A program made the translations under genes and the position numbers. The notes under the pieces were generated by a model. It did no database searches and was not told where the DNA came from. It was given only the letters and a program-made list of their open reading frames with translations. Positions 55,254 through 64,000 of a DNA stretch of 64,000 bases are shown here, in pieces (within the stretch, counting starts at the first letter, position 1; every line of letters begins with the position of its first letter). Source of the DNA: Gammaproteobacteria bacterium (GTDB lineage: Bacteria > Pseudomonadota > Gammaproteobacteria > Nitrosococcales > Methylophagaceae); NCBI GenBank assembly GCA_029248745.1, contig JAQWIT010000008.1, forward strand, positions 170,611 through 234,610, given 5' to 3'.

Positions 55254-55843
55254 TTGGGCGATTACGTGGCATTATTCTTGAAAAACAGGCGCCGGATTTA
55301 GTGGTGGATGTACAAGGCGTTGGCTATGAAGTGGCAGCACCGATGTCGACATTTTGTCATCTGCCAGCAATAGATGAAGAGGTCAGCCTGTACACCCATT
55401 TAGTGGTGAGAGAAGATGCACAATTATTGTATGGTTTTGCGACCGTTCGAGAACGTTTATTGTTTCGAAGTCTTTTGAAAGTGAATGGGGTCGGAGCGAA
55501 ATTGGCGCTGACGATTTTATCTGGCAGTGATGTCGATGATTTTTCACGGAGTGTACAAGAAGGTGATGCGGCGAGCTTAACGCGGTTACCCGGTGTAGGT
55601 AAAAAAACAGCTGAACGGTTGATCATTGAAATGCGCGATCGCTTGAAAGAAGTGAGTGGTGCGATGGGCCTGAAACCTGTTGTCTCTGAGGCGGCTAAGT
55701 TGGCAGGTGCTAAAGATGAAGCGGTCGAAGCCCTCGTAGTATTGGGCTATAAACCGGCTGAAGCCGATAAAATGGTTAAAGTTGTGGACGGTGAAAACTT
55801 GAATACCGAAGAACTGATTCGACAAGCATTGCAAAGTAAGTAA
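55250..55843 (+). CDS. ruvA: Holliday junction DNA helicase subunit RuvA
   Basis: 197 residues. The N-terminal OB fold begins MIGRLRGIILEKQAPDLVVDV. Helix-hairpin-helix motifs are VNGVGAKLALTIL and LPGVGKKTAERLIIEM, and the C-terminal domain III ends in EELIRQAL. It binds the junction and loads RuvB. Confidence 0.97.
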   Translation: MIGRLRGIILEKQAPDLVVDVQGVGYEVAAPMSTFCHLPAIDEEVSLYTHLVVREDAQLLYGFATVRERLLFRSLLKVNGVGAKLALTILSGSDVDDFSRSVQEGDAASLTRLPGVGKKTAERLIIEMRDRLKEVSGAMGLKPVVSEAAKLAGAKDEAVEALVVLGYKPAEADKMVKVVDGENLNTEELIRQALQSK

Positions 55844-55955
55844 AGAAAAATCACCTCAATTTTTTATTGATCAGATACGTTTAAAAATAACAGTGTGAAG
55901 ATGGCGCGGGTTTGAGATAATGTATTCATTCTTTATGGCCTTGTAGGAAAATGAG

Positions 55956-56972
55956 ATGGAAGATCGCTTTATCTCTGCTATAGCTCAACTTGATGAAGCC
56001 CATCAAGATAAGGCAATCCGTCCTGCCCGTTTGGCTGATTATATTGGCCAGCCTGTTGTGTGTGAGCAGATGGAATTATTCGTGACGGCAGCGCGTAAGC
56101 GGTCCGAGGCACTTGACCATACTCTCATTTTTGGTCCGCCTGGACTGGGTAAAACAACATTAGCAAATATTATTGCGAATGAAATGGGTGTGAACTTAAA
56201 GCAAACGTCAGGTCCTGTATTAGAACGCCCGGGTGATTTAGCAGCGCTGTTAACCAATTTAGAGCCGAATGATGTGTTGTTCGTTGATGAAATCCACCGA
56301 TTGAGTCCTATCGTTGAAGAAGTGCTTTATCCTGCAATGGAAGATAACCAGCTCGATATTATGATTGGTGAAGGACCAGCTGCGCGGTCTATCAAGCTGG
56401 AATTAGAGCCCTTTACATTAGTCGGTGCAACAACACGAGCGGGTTCGTTGACATCGCCGTTACGTGATCGCTTTGGCATTGTGCAAAGACTAGAATTCTA
56501 TTCCCCCGGAGATTTGAGCACCATCGTGCAGCGTAGTGCGCGTATTTTTGGGGTGGAACTCGATGTCAGTGGTGCAGGTGAAATTGCGCGTCGCTCTCGT
56601 GGTACGCCACGGATTGCTAACCGTTTATTACGCCGAGTCCGTGACTACGCAGAAGTGAAATTCGATGGACAGATTACTGTTGAAGTGGCGAGACAAGCGC
56701 TTGATCTGTTAGATGTCGATGATAATGGTTTTGATATGTTGGACAGGAAGTTATTACAAGCCATTATTGAGAAGTTTGATGGGGGTCCGGTCGGTATTGA
56801 TAATTTGGCCGCAGCAATTGGTGAAGAGCGCGGTACGATTGAAGATGTGTTGGAACCTTATTTGATCCAAGAAGGATTTATTATGCGTACACCGCGGGGT
56901 CGAGTAGCGACAAAGCGGGCTTGGCAGCATTTAGGACTGTCAGGCGAGGCTGCAAAAACTCATAATGACTGA
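55956..56972 (+). CDS. ruvB: Holliday junction branch-migration ATPase RuvB
   Basis: 338 residues. Walker A is [12 protein letters not shown] (about 60-71), Walker B is [10 protein letters not shown], sensor [20 protein letters not shown], and the C-terminal winged helix has [13 protein letters not shown] gap of 112 bases after ruvA may hold a second promoter. It overlaps ybgC by 8 bases. Confidence 0.98.
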   Translation: MEDRFISAIAQLDEAHQDKAIRPARLADYIGQPVVCEQMELFVTAARKRSEALDHTLIFGPPGLGKTTLANIIANEMGVNLKQTSGPVLERPGDLAALLTNLEPNDVLFVDEIHRLSPIVEEVLYPAMEDNQLDIMIGEGPAARSIKLELEPFTLVGATTRAGSLTSPLRDRFGIVQRLEFYSPGDLSTIVQRSARIFGVELDVSGAGEIARRSRGTPRIANRLLRRVRDYAEVKFDGQITVEVARQALDLLDVDDNGFDMLDRKLLQAIIEKFDGGPVGIDNLAAAIGEERGTIEDVLEPYLIQEGFIMRTPRGRVATKRAWQHLGLSGEAAKTHND

Positions 56973-57369
56973 GTTTGAATGGCCAGTTAGGGTTTACTAT
57001 GAGGATACTGATTCGGCTGGCGTTGTTTACCATGCGCAGTACCTTAATTTTATGGAGCGGGCGCGCACCGAATGGCTGCGGAGTCTCGGTTTTGAACAAG
57101 ACGTATTAATTGAGCAGCATCAATGTATTTTTGCTGTTCATTCAATGCAAATTCAATTTAAACGGCCAGCACGATTTAATGATGCTTTGCTTATTCGGAA
57201 TAAATTGGTATCGGCAGTGCGGGCGAGTTTGGTCTTTGAACAGAAAGTTTACTGTGATGATGAACTGTTATGTCAAGCTGAGGTCAGAGTGGCTTGTTTA
57301 AATGCAAATCAATTTCGGCCAATGCCGATTCCTTCTTTTATGTTGACGGAGTTACGAGGTGAATGCTGA
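56965..57369 (+). CDS. ybgC: Acyl-CoA thioesterase YbgC
   Basis: 134-residue hot-dog fold thioesterase. [26 protein letters not shown] carries the catalytic Asp. It is the usual first gene of the tol-pal operon and interacts with phospholipid and acyl-carrier metabolism. Confidence 0.95.
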   Translation: MTEFEWPVRVYYEDTDSAGVVYHAQYLNFMERARTEWLRSLGFEQDVLIEQHQCIFAVHSMQIQFKRPARFNDALLIRNKLVSAVRASLVFEQKVYCDDELLCQAEVRVACLNANQFRPMPIPSFMLTELRGEC

Positions 57370-58027
57370 CCTTTCAATGATAACGCTGATTTCAGAAGCC
57401 AGCTTGGTAGTGAAGCTGGTGATGTTGGCATTACTCGCAATTTCAATTTATTCGTGGTTATTGATTTTCAAAAAACGCAATGAATTGATTCAAGCTAAAC
57501 AAGATGCAGACTCTTTTGAAGACAAATTTTGGTCAGGCAATGAACTCAATAAATTGTATGAAGATATTTCTTCTAGGCCGCATGCAAGCCGTGGGATGGA
57601 AGGTATCTTTGAAGTCGGTTTTAAAGAATTTGTTCGACTAAAAAAATCAGCGTCTGAGTCCGGAATGGTTTTGGACGGCGCTCAGAGAGTGATGCGGATT
57701 TCGCTTGCAAGGGAAGTGGATCAGCTTGAGATGTCCTTACCTTTTTTAGCTACTGCAGGTTCAACTAGCCCCTATATTGGTTTGTTTGGTACGGTGTGGG
57801 GAATTATGAATTCTTTCCGTGCTTTAGGTAATGTTCAACAAGCGACCTTAGGTATGGTCGCCCCCGGTATTGCCGAAGCATTGATCGCGACGGCAATGGG
57901 GTTGTTTGCTGCTATTCCAGCTGTTATTGCTTATAACCGGTATTCGCATGAAGTCGAACGTTTGATTAACCGTTATGATACTTTCTTAGAAGAATTCTCT
58001 TCTATATTGCAACGTCAGTATGATTAA
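57359..58027 (+). CDS. tolQ: TolQ inner-membrane motor protein
   Basis: 222 residues with three transmembrane helices (first near VVKLVMLALLAISIYSWLLIF, the second and third flanking ATAGSTSPYIGLFGTVWGIM). The GTG at 57359 has GGAG upstream. It forms the proton channel with TolR. It overlaps the ybgC stop. Confidence 0.95.
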   Translation: MNADLSMITLISEASLVVKLVMLALLAISIYSWLLIFKKRNELIQAKQDADSFEDKFWSGNELNKLYEDISSRPHASRGMEGIFEVGFKEFVRLKKSASESGMVLDGAQRVMRISLAREVDQLEMSLPFLATAGSTSPYIGLFGTVWGIMNSFRALGNVQQATLGMVAPGIAEALIATAMGLFAAIPAVIAYNRYSHEVERLINRYDTFLEEFSSILQRQYD

Positions 58028-58041
58028 ACGGCGAAATAATT

Positions 58042-58488
58042 ATGGCTGAACATACTCAAAGACGACGCAGAAAGCCAATGAGTGAGATCAATGTCGTGCC
58101 TTATATTGATGTCATGCTGGTATTGTTAATTATTTTTATGGTTACAGCACCGATGCTGACACAAGGTGTGCAAGTCGACTTACCTCAAGCCAGTGCAAAC
58201 CCTGTCGAACCGAGTGACGACAATAGTGAACCTTTGATAGTCTCCGTGGATGCCAGTGGATTATTTTATATTGGTATCGGTGATCAGCAAGATAAGCCAA
58301 TTGCATCAGAGGCATTACGGTCGAAAGTCAGTGCTGTATTGGGCCGTAGTCCAAACACACCTGTAATGGTGAAAGGCGATACGGCCGTTGATTATGGACG
58401 TGTAGTGGCATTGATGGCGCTTTTGCAAGATGCTGGTGCACCGAGTGTAGGTTTGATAACGCAACCCACGGAGCAGAGTGACAATTAA
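58042..58488 (+). CDS. tolR: TolR inner-membrane motor protein
   Basis: 148 residues. After MSEINVVPYIDVMLVLLIIF, where the Asp is the proton-handling residue, a periplasmic domain follows. It works with TolQ to energise TolA. Confidence 0.95.
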   Translation: MAEHTQRRRRKPMSEINVVPYIDVMLVLLIIFMVTAPMLTQGVQVDLPQASANPVEPSDDNSEPLIVSVDASGLFYIGIGDQQDKPIASEALRSKVSAVLGRSPNTPVMVKGDTAVDYGRVVALMALLQDAGAPSVGLITQPTEQSDN

Positions 58489-58494
58489 GCTCGT

Positions 58495-59448
58495 ATGAAA
58501 AAGTCTTGGGTAGAAAATATTATTGCAGGCAGTTATGCCATTGCTTTACACATTATTTTAGTGGCGATGTTGTTTATTGGTTTTGGTTCTGACTCGAGTA
58601 AAGTGATTGCTCCGGCTGCTGTCGATATTGTTCAAGCGACGGTGCTGGATGAGCAGCAAGTACTAGATGATATTTCTGAACGGCAAGCTCGGCTTGAACA
58701 AGAAAAAGCCAAGGAAAAATCACGTTTAGAAGAGATTAAACGAAAGGAAGCTGAGGAAAAAGCGGCGAAAGAAAGAGTAGAAAGAGAACGTCAGAAAGAA
58801 CAAGAACGTATCGAACAAGAAAAACAACTTCAGCTCGAATTAGAACGTGAACAGGAAATTGCCGAACAAAAAAAGAAGGAAGAAGAAATAAAACGGCAAG
58901 CTGAAGTTGAGAAAGAACGCCTTGCAGAAGAAAAAAAAGCGGAAGCGTTGAAGAAAAAACAGCAAGAAGAAGAAAAGAAACGGAAAGCGGAAGAAGCTAA
59001 AAAGCTAAAAGCGGAAAAAGAACGTAAAGCGGCTGAAGAGAAAAAGCGGCAAGAGCTGGAGAGGCAACGTTTAGCCGAAGAGAAAAGGCGGAAAAAAGAA
59101 GAAGCAGATCGTCTACTCCAAGAAAGTTTAGCAGCAGAAGAACGTGAACGAGAGGAACGTCGTATCTCGGGCATGGTGAATCAACATATGGGGATGATTC
59201 GTCAGCGTATCAAACGCTATTGGAGTGAGCCTAGTAATGCAACAAAAGGCATGCAATGTACATTACGCGTGAGTTTATTGCCGGGTGGTGATGTCAAAAA
59301 GGTCGTTATTGTTAAAAGCAGTGGTAATGCTATTTTTGACCGATCGGCTGAATCTGCCGTTTTTAAAGCAGCACCTTGGCCGCAACCCACGGAACCAAAA
59401 GCGGCAGCGGTGTTACGAGATTTTACATTTGTTTTTAAGCCTAAATAG
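58495..59448 (+). CDS. tolA: TolA envelope-spanning protein
   Basis: 317 residues with one N-terminal helix (about 14-33). The central helical domain (about 55-225) is an unbroken Glu/Lys/Ala/Arg-rich coiled coil. The C-terminal domain has MQCTLRVSLLPGGDVKKV. It bridges TolQR to TolB and Pal during division. Divergent low-complexity middle, but position and ends are diagnostic. Confidence 0.93.
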   Translation: MKKSWVENIIAGSYAIALHIILVAMLFIGFGSDSSKVIAPAAVDIVQATVLDEQQVLDDISERQARLEQEKAKEKSRLEEIKRKEAEEKAAKERVERERQKEQERIEQEKQLQLELEREQEIAEQKKKEEEIKRQAEVEKERLAEEKKAEALKKKQQEEEKKRKAEEAKKLKAEKERKAAEEKKRQELERQRLAEEKRRKKEEADRLLQESLAAEEREREERRISGMVNQHMGMIRQRIKRYWSEPSNATKGMQCTLRVSLLPGGDVKKVVIVKSSGNAIFDRSAESAVFKAAPWPQPTEPKAAAVLRDFTFVFKPK

Positions 59449-59458
59449 AGGGCAAATC

Positions 59459-60757
59459 ATGATCAAACGTTTAATAATGGGATTGGGGCTATTTGCCATA
59501 TTAGTTTCGTGGCAAGCGCGTGCCGAATTGGTCATTGAAATTACGGGTGGTTCAGAAGCGGCATTACCGATCGCCGTTGTGCCATTTGGATACGAAGGAT
59601 TTATACCTCAGGAAGACATCTCAGCTATTATTAAAAATGATTTAGAGCGAAGTGGTCGCTTCGCTTCTTTACCACAAAAAGACTTAATTTCAACACCCCA
59701 TGAGAAAAATGAGATCAATTTTAAAGATTGGCGTTTATTACGTTCAGAAGGATTGCTAGTCGGTAAGGTAAGCAGCTTTGACGAGCAAACATATGAAGTA
59801 CAGTTTCAATTATTTGATGTTTATAAAGCCCAGCAGCTAGTTGGTAGGCGTTATAAAGCGCCTGCAGCCAGTTTAAGGAGCGTAGCACATAAGATTGCCG
59901 ATCAGGTTTATCAGGCATTAACAGGTGAGAAAGGTGTTTTTTCAACGCGGCTGGCATTTGTATCTGTTTTGAAAAATCCCGATGGTACGCGTCGTTATGC
60001 CCTACAAATTTCAGATTCAGATGGGGCAAAGCCAAGGACAGTTTTACAATCGAAGCAGGCTATTTTATCCCCTAGTTGGTCGCCGGAAGGAGAGCGTTTA
60101 AGTTATGTTTCCTTTGAGAATGGAAAAGCTGAAATTTTTGTTCAGGAGATGCGATCAGGAAAGCGTACATCATTAGCCAGTTTCAAAGGACTCAATAGTG
60201 CGCCAAGTTGGTCTCCTGATGGTCGAAAATTAGCGATGACTTTATCTAAAGGTGGAAACCCAGAAATTTATGTGATGGATATTACCACTAGAGCGTTGAC
60301 CCGTGTCACCCACAGTTCGCAAGCTATAGATACTGAGGCGGTATGGATGCCAAATGGTAGAGAGTTAGTGTTTACTTCAGATAGGGGGGGTCGGCCACAG
60401 ATTTACAAGGTGCCCTCAACAGGAGGGAGAGCTGAAAGATTAACATTTGAAGGCCGTTATAATGCCTCCCCGGATATTTCGCCAGATGGCCGATATTTAA
60501 CAATGGTGCATGGTTTTAATGGCAAATTTTATATCGCAGTTCAGGACTTAGAGTCAGGTGCGGTGAACGTCTTAACTGAACGGGGTAAGGATGAATCACC
60601 TAGCTTCGCGCCTAATGGTCATTTGATCCTGTATGCTACCGAGCAAAATGGCAAAGGTATCTTAGCAGCAGTCTCTGTTGACGGGAGCTTTCATCAGCGT
60701 TTAGCTGAAACAGGTATCGACGTGCGTGAGCCGGCATGGTCGCCAATCAGACAATAA
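59459..60757 (+). CDS. tolB: TolB periplasmic beta-propeller protein
   Basis: 432 residues from ATG 59459, which has AGGG upstream and gives a signal peptide (LIMGLGLFAILVSWQARA). An upstream in-frame extension to 59285 lies inside tolA and is not used. The N-terminal domain is followed by WD-like repeats: ILSPSWSPEGERLSYVSF, APSWSPDGRKLAMTLS, SPDISPDGRYLTMVH, and AWSPIR at the end. It binds Pal and TolA. Confidence 0.96.
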   Translation: MIKRLIMGLGLFAILVSWQARAELVIEITGGSEAALPIAVVPFGYEGFIPQEDISAIIKNDLERSGRFASLPQKDLISTPHEKNEINFKDWRLLRSEGLLVGKVSSFDEQTYEVQFQLFDVYKAQQLVGRRYKAPAASLRSVAHKIADQVYQALTGEKGVFSTRLAFVSVLKNPDGTRRYALQISDSDGAKPRTVLQSKQAILSPSWSPEGERLSYVSFENGKAEIFVQEMRSGKRTSLASFKGLNSAPSWSPDGRKLAMTLSKGGNPEIYVMDITTRALTRVTHSSQAIDTEAVWMPNGRELVFTSDRGGRPQIYKVPSTGGRAERLTFEGRYNASPDISPDGRYLTMVHGFNGKFYIAVQDLESGAVNVLTERGKDESPSFAPNGHLILYATEQNGKGILAAVSVDGSFHQRLAETGIDVREPAWSPIRQ

Positions 60758-60779
60758 ATAATCAAACTGGAGTCTTCCT

Positions 60780-61373
60780 ATGAAATTAGTTAAATTTAGT
60801 TCAGTTGCATTTGCATTAGTCTGGTTATCAGGCTGTAACACCTTAGGCCTTGATAGTGGCAATGATGGATTGATGGACGGTGAAGATGGTGTTATTGTCG
60901 AAGATCGCGGCGTGTCTGCAGAAGGTCTTTATGGCGATAGTATTAATGGTACTGCTATTGGGGATGGTGCTGAAACGCAAGTCATTGTCGGTGAAGATGG
61001 TTATTCAAGCACTGATTTAGATGATCCCGCCAATGCCTTGTCGAACCGAGTTGTCTATTTTGAATATGACAGCAGTGAAGTTAGAGAACAAGATCAATTG
61101 ACGTTAGCAGCACATGCAGCTTATTTAGCGGATAACCCAACAGCTAGGGTTCGCCTTGAAGGACATACTGACCAGCGAGGCTCGCGCGAATATAATTTGG
61201 CATTAGGTGAACGTCGTGCCTTAGCAATGCGTCATATTTTGATGATTCAAGGTGCAAGTGCGAATCAATTTCAAGTCATTAGTTTTGGACAAGAACACCC
61301 TCAAAGTGAAGGAGAGGGTGAAGTGAATTGGCAGAATAACCGTCGTGTTGAGTTAGTGTATACAGGTCGATAA
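60780..61373 (+). CDS. pal: Peptidoglycan-associated lipoprotein Pal
   Basis: 197 residues. A lipobox (VWLSGC) puts the lipid-bearing cysteine at C19. An acidic, Gly/Asp-rich linker is followed by an OmpA-like domain with YFEYDSSEVREQDQ, RLEGHTDQRGSREYNLALGERRA and WQNNRRVELVY. It anchors the outer membrane to peptidoglycan. Confidence 0.96.
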   Translation: MKLVKFSSVAFALVWLSGCNTLGLDSGNDGLMDGEDGVIVEDRGVSAEGLYGDSINGTAIGDGAETQVIVGEDGYSSTDLDDPANALSNRVVYFEYDSSEVREQDQLTLAAHAAYLADNPTARVRLEGHTDQRGSREYNLALGERRALAMRHILMIQGASANQFQVISFGQEHPQSEGEGEVNWQNNRRVELVYTGR

Positions 61374-61376
61374 ACG

Positions 61377-62231
61377 ATGAAGAATGTATTAGATAAAGTG
61401 CTTATGGTTAGTTTGCTGGCCTCACAAATGGCAATTCAGCCTGTTTGGGCTGGTGATGAAGAGATGCAGAAACGCATCACGCGTATAGAGCGCATAGTTA
61501 AAGGACAAGGTTTGGTTTCATTGCTCGGACGTGTTGATCAGTTGCAAAACGAAGTACAACGGCTGAATGGTGATAATGAAACATTAAGGCATCAATTAGA
61601 GACGATGAAGCGTCGTCAACGTGAAATGTATATTGATTTAGATGGGCGATTACAATCACAAGTATTGGCTGTGCCACCAAAAGAAGCACCGGGTGTGACG
61701 ACATTACAACCTGTTGTTTCAGAAAGTGTTGAAATACCTCAAAAATCAGTTGAGGCGGTTGAAAAGTCGGTCGCGAAACCAGTTACAAAGCCCGATGTGA
61801 AAGTTCAGGCACCTGCTGAACAAGTTGTATCTCCCGTTGCAGTAGAAAATGGGGAGGCGGCTTATCAAGCGGCATTACAGACTTTAAGGGGCGGTCAGTA
61901 TGAAGCAGCTATAGCTGCTTTGTCGGTTTTTCCTAAGGAATATCCACAAAGTAGTTATTTACCAAACGCCTATTATTGGCAAGGTGAAGCGAATTACGTT
62001 TTACGTAATTTTGATACGGCGATTACAGCATTTCAAACAGTGATAGAACAATTTCCAGTCAGTAGCAAGGTGGCAGATGCCATTCTGAAGCAAGGTTTTA
62101 GTCAATATGAGCTGGGACAGGTCGATGTGGCAACACAAAACTTAGAGAAAGTGATTGCTAAATACCCCACTACATCGGCAGCACGGTTAGCTAAAGTGCG
62201 TCTGGAACGGATTCAAAAAGAAGCTAATTAA
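61377..62231 (+). CDS. cpoB: Cell division coordinator CpoB (YbgF)
   Basis: 284 residues: a signal peptide (ending QPVWA), an N-terminal coiled coil (about 27-85), a Pro/Val/Lys-rich linker, then C-terminal TPR repeats from about residue 160 (AYQAALQTLRGGQYEAAIAAL; YPQSSYLPNAYYWQGEA). It ties Tol-Pal to peptidoglycan synthesis. Confidence 0.93.
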   Translation: MKNVLDKVLMVSLLASQMAIQPVWAGDEEMQKRITRIERIVKGQGLVSLLGRVDQLQNEVQRLNGDNETLRHQLETMKRRQREMYIDLDGRLQSQVLAVPPKEAPGVTTLQPVVSESVEIPQKSVEAVEKSVAKPVTKPDVKVQAPAEQVVSPVAVENGEAAYQAALQTLRGGQYEAAIAALSVFPKEYPQSSYLPNAYYWQGEANYVLRNFDTAITAFQTVIEQFPVSSKVADAILKQGFSQYELGQVDVATQNLEKVIAKYPTTSAARLAKVRLERIQKEAN

Positions 62232-62243
62232 GCTAGGATTGTT

Positions 62244-62888
62244 ATGTCGCTTCAGTGTCGTGTCACAGAGATATTTTATTCCTTACAAGGTGAGACGAGA
62301 ACGGTTGGCTTACCAACGGTTTTTGTTCGGCTGACGGGTTGTCCGCTTCGGTGTACGTTTTGTGATACTGCTTATGCTTTTCACGGCGGTGAGAAGAGGG
62401 CTATCAGTGATATTGTGGATGAAGTTAAAACTTATCAGCCCCGTTATGTGACTGTGACCGGTGGTGAGCCATTGGCGCAAAAAACCTGCTTTCCTTTGCT
62501 AACAGCATTATGCGATCTTGGCGTAGAAGTGTCACTTGAAACCTGTGGTGCGATGGATATCAGTGAAGTCGATCCACGCGTTATCTGTGTGATGGATTTG
62601 AAAACGCCGGGCTCAGGAGAAGAAGCTAAAAACCGTTACGACAATATTGCATTGTTAAAGCAAACGGATCAGTTGAAATTTGTTATTTGTAACCGAGATG
62701 ATTATGATTGGGCCGTTGAAAAATTGCAGGAATATGATTTGGTCGCAAAGTGTGACGTTTTATTCTCTCCAATACATGGTTTGTTAAATCCTGCTGATCT
62801 AGCTGATTGGGTTGTGGCAGACAATTTAGCCGTTAGGATGCAAATTCAAATGCACAAATACCTTTGGAATGATGAGCCAGGCCGATGA
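62244..62888 (+). CDS. queE: 7-carboxy-7-deazaguanine synthase
   Basis: Radical SAM enzyme of queuosine synthesis, 214 residues. The cluster motif CX3CX2C is at C33, C37 and C40 ([14 protein letters not shown]); [12 protein letters not shown] and VTGGEPLAQ match the family. It is followed by queC with a 4-base overlap. Confidence 0.95.
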   Translation: MSLQCRVTEIFYSLQGETRTVGLPTVFVRLTGCPLRCTFCDTAYAFHGGEKRAISDIVDEVKTYQPRYVTVTGGEPLAQKTCFPLLTALCDLGVEVSLETCGAMDISEVDPRVICVMDLKTPGSGEEAKNRYDNIALLKQTDQLKFVICNRDDYDWAVEKLQEYDLVAKCDVLFSPIHGLLNPADLADWVVADNLAVRMQIQMHKYLWNDEPGR

Positions 62889-63556
62889 AACGTGCTGTTG
62901 TCTTATTATCGGGTGGTTTAGATTCTGTCACAGCATTAGCCATGGCAAGAGAACAAGGGTTTGAATGTTACACATTAAGCTTTAATTATGGTCAGCGCCA
63001 TCATGCTGAGCTGAATGCTGCAAAATCACTGTCTGGTCAAAATGGTGCTGTTGCACATAAATTCATTGATATTGATTTAAGTGCCATTGGTGGGTCGGCG
63101 TTAACCGATCAAAGCATAGCTCTGCCAGAGCAGTATGAAGAAGCGATTCCTGTGACATATGTACCTGCCAGGAATACCGTATTTTTATCTATAGCGCTAG
63201 GTTGGGCAGAAGTGCTTTCAGCGCAAGCCATCTTTGTTGGGGTTAATGCGGTTGACTATTCTGGCTATCCAGATTGCAGGCCTGAATTTATCGCTGCCTT
63301 TGAACAGTTGGCGAATGTCGCTACTAAAGCGGGTGTTGAGGGGCAAAAAATGACGATACATGCTCCTTTGATGAGGATGACAAAAGCGGACATTATCCAA
63401 GAAGGTACGCGCTTAGGCATTGATTACAGTCAGACGATTTCTTGTTACCAGGCAGACTCTGATGGAAGAGCTTGTGGTAAATGTGATTCTTGTCGTTTTA
63501 GACAACGAGGTTTTAAACAAGCGGGTTTGGAAGATCCAACACGTTACATAAAGTAA
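62885..63556 (+). CDS. queC: 7-cyano-7-deazaguanine synthase
   Basis: 223 residues. The PP-loop ATP motif is [15 protein letters not shown], with NYGQRHHAE and the C-terminal zinc-binding CGKCDSC. It makes preQ0 for tRNA queuosine. No preQ1 riboswitch is visible upstream of queE. Confidence 0.97.
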   Translation: MKRAVVLLSGGLDSVTALAMAREQGFECYTLSFNYGQRHHAELNAAKSLSGQNGAVAHKFIDIDLSAIGGSALTDQSIALPEQYEEAIPVTYVPARNTVFLSIALGWAEVLSAQAIFVGVNAVDYSGYPDCRPEFIAAFEQLANVATKAGVEGQKMTIHAPLMRMTKADIIQEGTRLGIDYSQTISCYQADSDGRACGKCDSCRFRQRGFKQAGLEDPTRYIK

Positions 63557-63641
63557 TGGCCTAATAGTCGCAAACAATAGCGGCTGTCGGTTGTTTTTGG
63601 CATAAGAGGTAACGTTATTTACTGCTTATGTGTTTTTATAC

Positions 63642-63669
63642 TTGCCATTTCTGATAAATCGGGTATTAT
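63642..63669 (+). promoter_or_regulatory. Promoter of tRNA-Lys
   Basis: -35 TTGCCA (63642-63647), 16-base spacer, -10 TATTAT (63664-63669), then a GC-rich CCGCGC discriminator, 14 bases before the tRNA. Confidence 0.75.
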
Positions 63670-63683
63670 TCCGCGCTTGGTTT

Positions 63684-63759
63684 GGGCCGTTAGCTCAGTT
63701 GGTAGAGCACCGGACTTTTAATCCGATGGTCCCGCGTTCGAGTCGCGGACGGCCCACCA
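63684..63759 (+). tRNA. tRNA-Lys (anticodon UUU)
   Basis: 76 bases with the acceptor stem GGGCCGT/ACGGCCC and an encoded CCA. The D-arm AGCTCAGTTGGTAGAGC and the anticodon loop CTTTTAA (anticodon TTT) are clear, and the T arm is CGCGTTCGAGTCGCG. It has its own promoter. Confidence 0.98.
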
Positions 63760-63826
63760 AATTTACATATTCATTCTGATTTTATTCCCTGCTTCTAAAT
63801 TAGTTTTAGAATTTAGTGATAACAGA

Positions 63827-63854
63827 TTGACAGTCCGGCGAGCTGCTGTATAAT
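63827..63854 (+). promoter_or_regulatory. rRNA operon promoter (P1-like)
   Basis: TTGACA (63827-63832), 16-base spacer, perfect TATAAT (63849-63854), with an AT-rich UP-element-like stretch upstream (63797-63825). Confidence 0.9.
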
Positions 63855-63889
63855 TCTCGCTTCTTTGTTGCACAGCATGTGTAGCAATA

Positions 63890-64000
63890 GCTCTTTAAAA
63901 AAATAATACCAAGTAATCTATGTGGATACTTGCATTGGGTCTAGTTTACAAAAAGAACCGATGCGAAAGTATTTACATGGAGCAGTAAAATGTTTTAAGT
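63890..64000 (+). ncRNA. rRNA leader with boxA, upstream of 16S
   Basis: GCTCTTTAAAAA (63890-63901) is a boxA antitermination element, and CAAGTAATCTATGTGG follows, as in gammaproteobacterial 16S leaders. The 16S gene is expected just past the right edge. Confidence 0.78.

Noticed and set aside
58830..59174. 114-residue Ser/Phe-rich frame opposite tolA
   Set aside because: It is the complement of the Glu/Lys/Ala repeat of tolA; its composition is a by-product and no homology is visible.
62200..62243. preQ1 riboswitch before queE
   Set aside because: Only 12 bases separate cpoB from queE, too short for the riboswitch.

Overview
The window is a bacterial chromosome segment from a Gram-negative methylotroph, most likely a gammaproteobacterium of the Methylophaga type. 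That reading rests on three things. There is a full set of tetrahydromethanopterin (H4MPT) and methanofuran C1 genes (fae, mch, fhcA and the accessory orf5/orf7/orf9/orf17/orfY set). The core gene order is gammaproteobacterial (ruvCAB-ybgC-tolQRAB-pal-cpoB-queE-queC; pilGHIJ-chpA; rppH; glnE). Base composition is moderately AT-rich. The species is inferred, not proven.

Layout. 1-773: decayed DamX-like SPOR gene. 745-10153: formaldehyde-oxidation and cofactor island, made of a tight minus-strand operon (ATP-grasp, MfnF-like, pabB, MfnE-like, PLP decarboxylase), one plus-strand HisA-like gene, then fae, orf5, orf7 and mch. 10232-13451: cca and slt. 13502-22351: Chp/Pil chemosensory operon controlling type IV pili, with a shortened receptor. 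22583-31055: gshA, a repeat-like non-coding stretch, a broken abortive-infection gene, gatB, a HAD phosphatase, rppH, argA and ilvD. 31163-37023: accessory zone with a VF530 gene, a frameshifted cytochrome c lipoprotein, the arsenate system arsR-gap-arsJ, an arsC stub, an SH3 membrane protein and a porin with a Pho-box-like site. 37148-39676: fxsA and heat-shock-controlled groESL. 39946-46772: fhcA, a YdiJ-like oxidase, a radical SAM protein and a DUF547 protein. 46756-49901: small accessory genes and two pseudogenes. 50120-63556: housekeeping block glnE, ilvE, yebC, ruvCAB, tol-pal, queE and queC. The right edge holds tRNA-Lys and the promoter and leader of an rRNA operon whose 16S gene should begin just outside.

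How it works together. Formaldehyde from methanol or methylamine oxidation is condensed with H4MPT by Fae. The C1 unit passes through Mch (methenyl hydrolysis) and is released as formate by the formyltransferase/hydrolase complex, of which FhcA is here. The neighbouring accessory genes probably build H4MPT and methanofuran. No fhcB/C/D, mtdB or methanol dehydrogenase genes lie in the window.

Six loci are broken (SPOR, AbiC-like, cytochrome c, arsC, DUF481, GlsB/YeaQ) while every core gene is open. This suggests real gene decay in accessory regions, although single-base errors cannot be excluded for the two with only one lesion.
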